A DNA stretch of 27,973 nucleotides. Origin: Bacteroidales bacterium UBA1735 (GTDB taxonomy: Bacteria; Bacteroidota; Bacteroidia; Bacteroidales; Paludibacteraceae). The stretch spans positions 1-27,973 of the forward strand of contig DCID01000008.1 in NCBI GenBank assembly GCA_002315745.1, given 5' to 3'. Below, piece after piece: positions 22,653-27,973 of the stretch; within the stretch, counting starts at the first letter, position 1, and the number at the start of each line of letters is the position of its first letter. Position numbers and translations under genes: made by a program. Below the pieces are notes generated by a model. The model made no database searches. It was not told the origin of the DNA and saw only the letters and a program-made list of their open reading frames with translations.

Positions 22653-23498
22653 GTGAAACGTGTGTTCACGATATGTTTTGTGCTGTGGATAGGTGTGTCT
22701 AACCTGTTCGCAGAGACTTTGTTGGATGGTGAACTGTCCGGCAACTTTACTATTAGTTCTTCTGGGGAGTACGTCCACTTCTCACAAGGGAATCTATATT
22801 ACCTTAGAAGTTCTTTTACCTGGAAATTTGCTGCCACTCAATATACCCACCAGGGTGCGTCCAATATTATTACGGCGGGAGGCTTGTCTAATAAGATAGA
22901 TCTATTTGGTTATAGTGCGCAACCGAAGGAGGGACAACCTCAATATGGTGTTAATACCTCTACGTCAGATGATGCGTATGAAGGTGTGTTTGTGGATTGG
23001 GGTGTCAATAAAATCCATGGTGGTAGTCAATCCAATGTATGGTCAACCTTATCTAAATCCGAATGGAACTATATCCTTACCCAGCGTACTAATGCAACAT
23101 CTCTATATAAGGTGTGCAAGGTGGATACGGTGTGGGGTTTGATGCTGTTACCAGACGGCTCTACAGCGACTATTAATAATACCTATACTACGACGCAGTT
23201 CTCTACCTTTGTAACAAGCAGTCAAGCAGTCTTTTTGCCTTTTGCTGCGCGTCGGGAGGGGACAATAGTGGATAAGGTGAATGCAGAAGGTTTTTATTGG
23301 ACAAGTATACCAGACGGCGAAAAGGACGCTTATATGTTGCATCTTACGAAAGATGCCGCACCCATAGTTACGTCTTCTGCTCGTCACTTTGGTTATGCTG
23401 TTCGTTTAGTGAAACGGTATGAAGAATGTAAATATACAGTCAAAGCCGAAGCTGCAGATCCCACAATGGGCTCTTGTTCGATTGAAATCATAGAATAA
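22653..23498 (+). CDS. Secreted lectin-like (FISUMP-type) protein ending in half of an InlB-type repeat
   Basis: The 281-residue protein has a signal peptide (1-20) starting at GTG. The main part (25-255) resembles a Bacteroidales surface family with a C-type-lectin or sulfatase-modifying-like fold: YVHFSQGNLYY (40-50), IDLFGYSAQ, WSTLSKSEWNYILTQRTNA, LMLLPDG, AVFLPFAARREG, EGFYWTSIPDGEKDAYML and FGYAVRLVK. Members usually end at this VRLVK point or continue into repeats. Here residues 259-281 form the first half of a divergent InlB-type repeat (YTVKAEAADPTMGS) and the protein then stops. The missing half is found at the start of the next mature protein. No sorting domain is seen. The gene is first in a five-gene unit. 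Ligand unknown. Confidence 0.75.
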   Translation: MKRVFTICFVLWIGVSNLFAETLLDGELSGNFTISSSGEYVHFSQGNLYYLRSSFTWKFAATQYTHQGASNIITAGGLSNKIDLFGYSAQPKEGQPQYGVNTSTSDDAYEGVFVDWGVNKIHGGSQSNVWSTLSKSEWNYILTQRTNATSLYKVCKVDTVWGLMLLPDGSTATINNTYTTTQFSTFVTSSQAVFLPFAARREGTIVDKVNAEGFYWTSIPDGEKDAYMLHLTKDAAPIVTSSARHFGYAVRLVKRYEECKYTVKAEAADPTMGSCSIEIIE

Positions 23499-23537
23499 TA
23501 AACCACAAATAATAAATCATTTAAATAATAACCCAAA

Positions 23538-24047
23538 ATGAAAAAATCAATTTTATTTATCGCCTTAGTGCTCGTATGCAGCCTAAGTGCGAAAGCTGAA
23601 GAAAAAGAGGTAAGTTGCGGAAGCACAGTAAAGATCATCGCGACTGCAAACCCTGGTTATCACTTTGTACAATGGAATGATGGTGTAACTGATGCATCCC
23701 GTACTGTGACAGTAGATGAGGCAAAGAGCTTTACCGCTACCTTTGCCCACAATGATGTGACTATCACGGTAGCCGTGAAGGATGACAAAGGTGGTTCTGT
23801 CACCATTAATGGTGAAGAAGTGTCTTCTAAGTCGGTTGAGTGGAACACGAATGTCGAATTGAAGGCTATCCCACAAGACGATTGTTGGGAGTTTGTTGAA
23901 TGGGATGACCACAATACGGCTAATCCACGTACCGTTACAGCAACCGAGGCAAAGACCTATACCGCTATCTTCAAACTTAAGCAGATTAAGGTTACCGCTA
24001 CCTCCAACAACGACAATTGGGGTACCGTCACTATCGCTGAAAACTAA
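23538..24047 (+). CDS. Secreted protein of divergent InlB-type repeats, with half repeats at both ends
   Basis: The 169-residue protein has a signal peptide (1-20, AKA cleavage). The mature protein starts with the second half of an InlB-type repeat (22-70: GSTVKIIATANPGYHFVQWN, then TFTATFA-like end). A complete repeat follows (75-145), and then only the first half of a third repeat (149-169, KVTATSNNDNWGTVTI) before the stop. It is in the same frame as the preceding gene, but four TAA codons lie between them, so readthrough is unlikely. Divergent InlB repeats are common spacer or adhesive modules of surface proteins. There is no sorting domain of its own. AT-rich leader without a Shine-Dalgarno site. 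Confidence 0.75.
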   Translation: MKKSILFIALVLVCSLSAKAEEKEVSCGSTVKIIATANPGYHFVQWNDGVTDASRTVTVDEAKSFTATFAHNDVTITVAVKDDKGGSVTINGEEVSSKSVEWNTNVELKAIPQDDCWEFVEWDDHNTANPRTVTATEAKTYTAIFKLKQIKVTATSNNDNWGTVTIAEN

Positions 24048-24079
24048 AAAACGATAACCACAACTGTAACCACTACTAG

Positions 24080-24739
24080 GTGAAACAAGCTTGGCTCATA
24101 TTACTATTCTTCAGCAGTCTGCTGAGTATCCAGGCAGTTAATGTGCCAGATACTATCGTGCGGGATTGCGACGAGGAGGTGCTCATCACGGCATCGCCTA
24201 AGCCGGGCTATCGCTTCATTCGTTGGACGGATGGTGAGACGGACAATCCGCGCTCGATTATCCTCACGCAGGATACAAACATCACCGCAATCTTCGACTA
24301 CGAGTGTGAAGATCCGTTAATCCCTGTAGTGCAGTTGTATGGTAAACTCTTGATGTTAGATCGTCCCACATTCCGCGCAATGGGGCATGATCCGTTAGTT
24401 AGTGAGGTGACTTGGTATCGTATTATAGGTGCAATAGATGATCCTGCGTCGGAAGACCGGGATGATGAACAGGTAGGTACGGGTTATTATTTTATTATTG
24501 ATCCTACTATTCATCAGCTCAAGGAATTCTATTGTACGGTGCCAGTATCGCCGCCAGAGGGGAAACACTATTGCTATGATTACTTACGCAGTAAGCATCC
24601 CGATAGTGTCGAGTCCGAACCGCCCTCACAGGATGCACCCGATAGGGAGACACCTGCCTATAATGTGTTAGGTATGCCCGTCTCGTCGGAGTATAGGGGC
24701 ATTGTTATTCAGAATGGTCAAAAACAGTTGCAGTTATGA
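24080..24739 (+). CDS. Secreted protein: half InlB-type repeat, unknown middle, sorting-type C-terminus
   Basis: The 219-residue protein starts at GTG with a signal peptide (1-19). The mature protein begins with the second half of an InlB-type repeat (21-73: VLITASPKPGYRFIRWTDGE, then NITAIF). Residues 75-175 form an unrecognised domain with Trp and Tyr strands (VSEVTWYRIIG, GTGYYFIIDPT). A proline-rich stretch (about 181-193) leads to YNVLGMPVSSEYRGIVIQNG near the end, which resembles the C-terminal tails of type IX-secreted Bacteroidales proteins. Of the three split proteins, only this one carries such a tail. It overlaps the following barrel gene by ATGA (24736-24739), so those two are translationally coupled. 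Confidence 0.7.
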   Translation: MKQAWLILLFFSSLLSIQAVNVPDTIVRDCDEEVLITASPKPGYRFIRWTDGETDNPRSIILTQDTNITAIFDYECEDPLIPVVQLYGKLLMLDRPTFRAMGHDPLVSEVTWYRIIGAIDDPASEDRDDEQVGTGYYFIIDPTIHQLKEFYCTVPVSPPEGKHYCYDYLRSKHPDSVESEPPSQDAPDRETPAYNVLGMPVSSEYRGIVIQNGQKQLQL

Positions 24740-25494
24740 GGCGTTGGTGTTTGATCATATTATTAGGTGTGGCGGGCATGATGTCCGCTCAGGAGTCATC
24801 CGTAATAGTTGACCTCCATGGTGGTGTGTCTAAGATTATGCAGGGCAATGGTTCTTGGGGACCCTTAGGAGGCATAGGCTTGCGCTATCAGTATCTTGCT
24901 CCCGTTAATAAAAAATTGCAACTCGGTGTCTCCTCCGGTTTGGCGATGGATTATGCGCAAGTGCAGTATGGCACTCCTATTGATCGGGCATTCAGTTTGT
25001 GGTATCCTACACCGCCGAGTCACTGGATAGATTATACATTATGGGGTAATTATACAGAGACCTTTCAGCAACTGCGCTTTCAGGTTCCCGTCTTATTGGC
25101 TATTCGTACCCATGGGGTAGTCATTAACGTCGGCGTAGGACTCAGTGGTTGGAAAATGCTGAGCTCGAAGGAGGCATGGGATGACCGACATTTTATCGCC
25201 TATTATCCGGCGTACGAAGTGCCTATCTACGATCAAGATCCGGCGGGATTATTGACGGAGAATGATTTTCGTAGTTCGATAGGGATGCGTGATTTGGAGT
25301 GGAGTGTGAATGTGATAGGTGAGGTAGGATATGAGTGGAAGATGCGCCTCCAAGACGGCTTAGGTGTGCAAGTCTTTGCTCAATATGGAGTTTGGTCAAC
25401 CCGTGTGCCTGTATTGGATGCAGGTCTTAAAGTCTATTATCGTTTCGGATTTAAAACCACCAAGCGCCATCGTGGCACTTGCCATTGTTTATAA
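24736..25494 (+). CDS. Predicted outer-membrane beta-barrel protein
   Basis: The 252-residue protein has a signal peptide (1-18, ending SAQ). The rest shows amphipathic strands rich in aromatic residues and turns (VIVDLHGGVSKIM, GGIGLRYQYL, LQLGVSSGLAMDY, FQVPVLLAIR, VVINVGVGLSGWKM, WSVNVIGEVGYEW, LGVQVFAQYGVWSTRVP, LDAGLKVYYRFGF), as in porin-like outer-membrane proteins with eight to ten strands. It ends in a basic, Cys-containing tail rather than a terminal aromatic residue, which is unusual for a barrel. Its start overlaps the stop of the sorting-tail protein by 4 nt, so the two products may work together. It is too short and unlike PorP/SprF to be called that; function unknown. Confidence 0.65.
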   Translation: MRRWCLIILLGVAGMMSAQESSVIVDLHGGVSKIMQGNGSWGPLGGIGLRYQYLAPVNKKLQLGVSSGLAMDYAQVQYGTPIDRAFSLWYPTPPSHWIDYTLWGNYTETFQQLRFQVPVLLAIRTHGVVINVGVGLSGWKMLSSKEAWDDRHFIAYYPAYEVPIYDQDPAGLLTENDFRSSIGMRDLEWSVNVIGEVGYEWKMRLQDGLGVQVFAQYGVWSTRVPVLDAGLKVYYRFGFKTTKRHRGTCHCL

Positions 25495-25518
25495 TCAACC
25501 CTTTAATTTTTTACAACT

Positions 25519-26451
25519 ATGAAAAAGTTTGTATTTCTTGTAGCCATCAGTTCGATGCTGAGCCTGAGTGCTATCGCGGCTGATCCTGTCAATCCACTGT
25601 CTGTCGATCTTCCTGCGGGTAATTTAGTCTTACCCGAGCCGCCTACAGTCGGCTCGCTCCTTTGGGAAAATGACTCAGTCGTCTATTTTGAGGCACGTGT
25701 ACTGCGTCGTCTCAAGCGCGCAGTGACCGTAGAGGACTCTACTTTATTGGCTTTGTTGGGTGTAACCAATACAGTAGGAACTGTCACCACCGTCGATTCT
25801 CTCATTGCTAAGAAACGTGAGCCCTATCTTACTTGGCTGACTACCTATGGTGCCGATACGGCGATTAATCTGCCGTTGAACAATGCGGATAGTTTCCCCA
25901 AGTTGGTAGCATTAAATAAATTATGCGAGAAAATGAAGTCGTATAATACGCATGAGAGCCTCTACCGCGTACGTCAACGTCCGTATTATTATTTCCATGA
26001 TTATTATAGTAAGGGTAAGGTCGTAGAGAAACCTGAAAACTATGATTCCTACCCATCTGGTCATGGCTATTTCTGTGGCTTATTCGGTTTATGCATGCAC
26101 TATATCGATCCTGGTCATGCTAAGGAAATTAAGAAGAATAGTGACACCTTTGGCTATCAGCGTTTGATTCTCGGTGCACACTGGGCAAGTGATGTTCAGG
26201 CTGGAAACATATTAGGCGCTATCGCTTTTGCTATCGCGCTCAATGATGCAGATTTTAGCAATCTGTTAGAGGATGCTAAGAAAGAGTTAGCTGACTATCG
26301 TGAAAAGCATAAACCCGATGTACCTACTACTGCTCCGAGTGTAGAGGCATTCGATGTGGCGCAAGAGGCTATGAAGGTGTATGATGGCAGCCAACTTCTC
26401 ATCCATGCTAATGGTTCCACCTATTCCTTACAGGGTGCGTTAGTGAAGTAA
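25519..26451 (+). CDS. Exported class A-like acid phosphatase (PAP2 superfamily)
   Basis: The 310-residue protein has a signal peptide (1-20, ending AIA). PAP2 phosphatase motifs are present: an RVRQRP segment (150-155, first motif), YPSGHGYF (178-185, second motif with His182) and QRLILGAHWASD (214-225, third motif with Arg215, nucleophile His221 and Asp225). The AHWASDV pattern and the soluble, single-signal form match bacterial class A non-specific acid phosphatases rather than membrane lipid phosphatases. It would remove phosphate from nucleotides or other monoesters in the periplasm or outside. After about residue 245 a charged helix and a tail, LLIHANGSTYSLQGALVK, follow, which may be a weak sorting signal. 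It is the last gene before the strong terminator. Confidence 0.85.
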   Translation: MKKFVFLVAISSMLSLSAIAADPVNPLSVDLPAGNLVLPEPPTVGSLLWENDSVVYFEARVLRRLKRAVTVEDSTLLALLGVTNTVGTVTTVDSLIAKKREPYLTWLTTYGADTAINLPLNNADSFPKLVALNKLCEKMKSYNTHESLYRVRQRPYYYFHDYYSKGKVVEKPENYDSYPSGHGYFCGLFGLCMHYIDPGHAKEIKKNSDTFGYQRLILGAHWASDVQAGNILGAIAFAIALNDADFSNLLEDAKKELADYREKHKPDVPTTAPSVEAFDVAQEAMKVYDGSQLLIHANGSTYSLQGALVK

Positions 26452-26491
26452 ACGACACCCAATCAACCGCTGTGGCGGTATACATAGTATC

Positions 26492-26527
26492 AAAAATGGA
26501 GAAAAATAACCCTTTTCTCCATTTTTT
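26492..26527 (+). terminator. Strong rho-independent terminator
   Basis: The arms 26492-26505 and 26513-26526 are perfectly complementary over 14 bp around a 7-nt loop (ATAACCC), with an A-run before and a T-run after, so it could stop transcription on both strands. It closes the unit that starts at 22653. A small CCGC/GCGG hairpin precedes it near 26467-26478. Confidence 0.9.
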
Positions 26528-26537
26528 TGCCCAATTA

Positions 26538-26569
26538 TTTGCACATGTCGCAAAAAATCACTACCTTTG
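26538..26569 (+). promoter_or_regulatory. Bacteroidota-type promoter of the last gene
   Basis: TTTG at 26538-26541, 20 nt, then TACCTTTG at 26562-26569. The leader to the ATG at 26637 is about 60 nt and AT-rich near the start codon. Confidence 0.85.
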
Positions 26570-26636
26570 CGCGCTTTTTGTGTATCTAACATGGAATCAT
26601 TGAAGTAATAAATTATATAATAAACTATTTTTTTGT

Positions 26637-27973
26637 ATGAAAAAGATTTTCTTTGTATTAAGCCTCTGTTTTGCAGGCTTGTTCCCAGCCCAAGCGGCGT
26701 TGACGGATAGTATCATCACTTATGATATCAATGGTGATCGTGTTTTGATGAACGTGTATGAGTATGACAGTCTCGGCAGACGGACGTCTGACATTAGTTA
26801 CGCATGGATTGGTGGTGTTAAGGTTGGTAAGGACTACACCAAAACCACATTGGATGCTCAAGGTCGTAAAGATCAGGAGACCGTCTATCGTTGGGACGTG
26901 GCTACGGGTAAGTACATCGATTCGCTGCGTATCACACACCGTTACACAGGCAGTTATGAGACCTATACAGAACGTGAGGTCTTTAACACAACGGCGGGAA
27001 TGTATGCAAGTACCGATTTGAATACCAAAGATTATTCGGGTTCCACACTTATCCGCGATGAACACTTCCGCATGGGCGAAGAGGATTGGGTAAGTTATAC
27101 CAAGAAAACGTGGGCATACGAAGGCTCTAAAAATACCCTTACCCAAGTGGATAGTTTCATGGAGGCCACGGGCAAGCAGGAAATTTACAGTCAAACCCGC
27201 AAGGTTTATGATGCCAAGGGTAATACGGTTCTCTCTGTTTCTTTGGCATGGAACGAAACAACCAATGTGACCGATTCGATTTATAAGTTAATCAATCTAT
27301 ACAATTCGGATAACAAGCAGATTCTTACGGAGTCTTACGATAACGTAGATGGCGTATGGACAGGTACCAACCGTACTATCTGGGAGTATGACGACCATAA
27401 AAACCAAATCAATAGGGAGGATTATAATGCGTGCATAGAGGGCGTTTGGCAGGGTTCTGGTAAACAGGTTAACGCTTATATCTACAATGGCTCTACCAAA
27501 TATGAGATCCTAAACGAGAAATATAGTACGCAAACGGCAGGAGTGTGGATTGGTACTTCCAAAACAGTCAAAACCTATAATGCATATTTCCGCAATGACA
27601 CGACTCTTGCCTATACTTGGGATAGCAAAAATAAAACGTGGGCTAATAGCAAATGGACTATCAATGCTTATGATGGCTCAACCACTAACAAGACCTTGAT
27701 TATGGTCTACAACTGGAGCTCGGGTGCTTGGAAAGGTTATTCCAAAGAAGAGTTCGCTTACTTGAAAGGAACATCTAAACAAACGAATTACTTAAAGTAT
27801 CAATGGGTAACGGAATCGAAGGATTGGGCTTATCTGACATGGGTGGAAACCTCCTATTTTGATACGAATGGCGCAAAAATATTGAATAAAGCCACCTATT
27901 CATGGGTAGTTTCTGATTCTAAATGGAAAGGTACATCCCGCACCCGCAACACTTACAATGCTTCCAGCCAAAA
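26637..27973 (+). CDS. Secreted repeat protein, 3' end beyond window
   Basis: The frame from ATG 26637 stays open to the last base (445 codons), so the protein is incomplete. The signal peptide covers 1-20 (MKKIFFVLSLCF, ending AQA). The mature part opens with an RHS/YD-like unit (YEYDSLGRRTSD) and then about eight degenerate units of roughly 40-50 residues. Their pattern is W-x-G-T/S-x-K/R-T-x3-Y followed by a turn and a YxW strand: VWTGTNRTIWEY, VWQGSGKQVNAY, VWIGTSKTVKTY, AWKGYSKEEFAY, KWKGTSRTRNTY. Such repeats suggest a long surface beta-structure. It has its own promoter after a strong terminator. A C-terminal sorting domain may lie downstream. Function unknown. Confidence 0.8.
   Translation, partial: MKKIFFVLSLCFAGLFPAQAALTDSIITYDINGDRVLMNVYEYDSLGRRTSDISYAWIGGVKVGKDYTKTTLDAQGRKDQETVYRWDVATGKYIDSLRITHRYTGSYETYTEREVFNTTAGMYASTDLNTKDYSGSTLIRDEHFRMGEEDWVSYTKKTWAYEGSKNTLTQVDSFMEATGKQEIYSQTRKVYDAKGNTVLSVSLAWNETTNVTDSIYKLINLYNSDNKQILTESYDNVDGVWTGTNRTIWEYDDHKNQINREDYNACIEGVWQGSGKQVNAYIYNGSTKYEILNEKYSTQTAGVWIGTSKTVKTYNAYFRNDTTLAYTWDSKNKTWANSKWTINAYDGSTTNKTLIMVYNWSSGAWKGYSKEEFAYLKGTSKQTNYLKYQWVTESKDWAYLTWVETSYFDTNGAKILNKATYSWVVSDSKWKGTSRTRNTYNASSQ

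Noticed and set aside
22653..24047. Stop-codon readthrough joining the first two secreted proteins
   Set aside because: They are in the same frame, but four TAA codons (two tandem pairs) lie between them, and the second has its own leader and signal peptide.
26591..26608. Five-codon ORF (MESLK) in the leader of the last gene as a leader peptide
   Set aside because: Too short to support, with no attenuator-like hairpins after it.
26658..27194. Reverse-strand 178-codon frame opposite the last gene
   Set aside because: The plus strand has a signal peptide, repeats and a promoter over the same bases, and the reverse translation has no motif.

Overview
The window reads as chromosomal DNA of a Bacteroidota bacterium, most likely a Bacteroidales member. 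The signs are promoters of the TTTG-N20-TAnnTTTG type (panD, rpmH, recO and two secreted-protein units), few recognisable Shine-Dalgarno sites, AT-rich leaders, DUF5686 and helix-hairpin-helix outer-membrane proteins, a PorZ-like protein with a C-terminal sorting domain (type IX secretion), divergent InlB-type repeats and a metal-dependent type KdsA. No phage, insertion sequence, CRISPR array, tRNA or rRNA was recognised.

Layout. 1-951: 3' part of gyrB. 993-6334 (+): a tightly packed run of a LOG-family protein, a GH16-like protein, kdsA, a nucleoside kinase, a SPOR protein and folE, with 4-nt overlaps or gaps of a few nt. 6315-11093 (-): one very long frame joining RdgB (XTP/dITP pyrophosphatase) to two tandem PorZ-like modules and a sorting domain. 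11094-11389: a divergent intergenic region with a CTAG-periodic tract, a 116-nt three-stem inverted-repeat structure and the panD promoter. 11390-14523 (+): panD, tgt, an lptG-like permease gene and gtrA. 14513-21407 (-): rbfA, a LolC/E-type permease, xerD, a DUF5686 barrel and an HHH barrel protein. 21659-21817 (-): rpmH, divergent from recO (21985-22581, +). 22653-26451 (+): five exported or outer-membrane proteins between one clear promoter and one strong terminator. 26637 to the end (+): a repeat-rich secreted protein running off the window.

Two things stand out. First, three consecutive secreted proteins (22653-24739) look like one modular Bacteroidales surface protein (lectin-like head, three InlB-type repeats, C-terminal tail) cut twice at the same point inside the repeat. 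At each cut the upstream protein ends with the first half of a repeat, and the next mature protein begins with the second half, after its own signal peptide. This suggests separately exported subunits that could complete each other's folds. Second, the genome carries many short periodic sequences. They sit directly upstream of start codons (TTTTCG, CTAG every 9-10 bp, CCTCTAA, a 15-bp unit) and also in frame inside conserved enzymes (two 31-bp palindromic units in RdgB, a low-complexity loop in KdsA, a KT dipeptide run in the DUF5686 protein).

All calls come from reading the sequence and translations by eye. Family names rest on remembered motifs, not on database searches.
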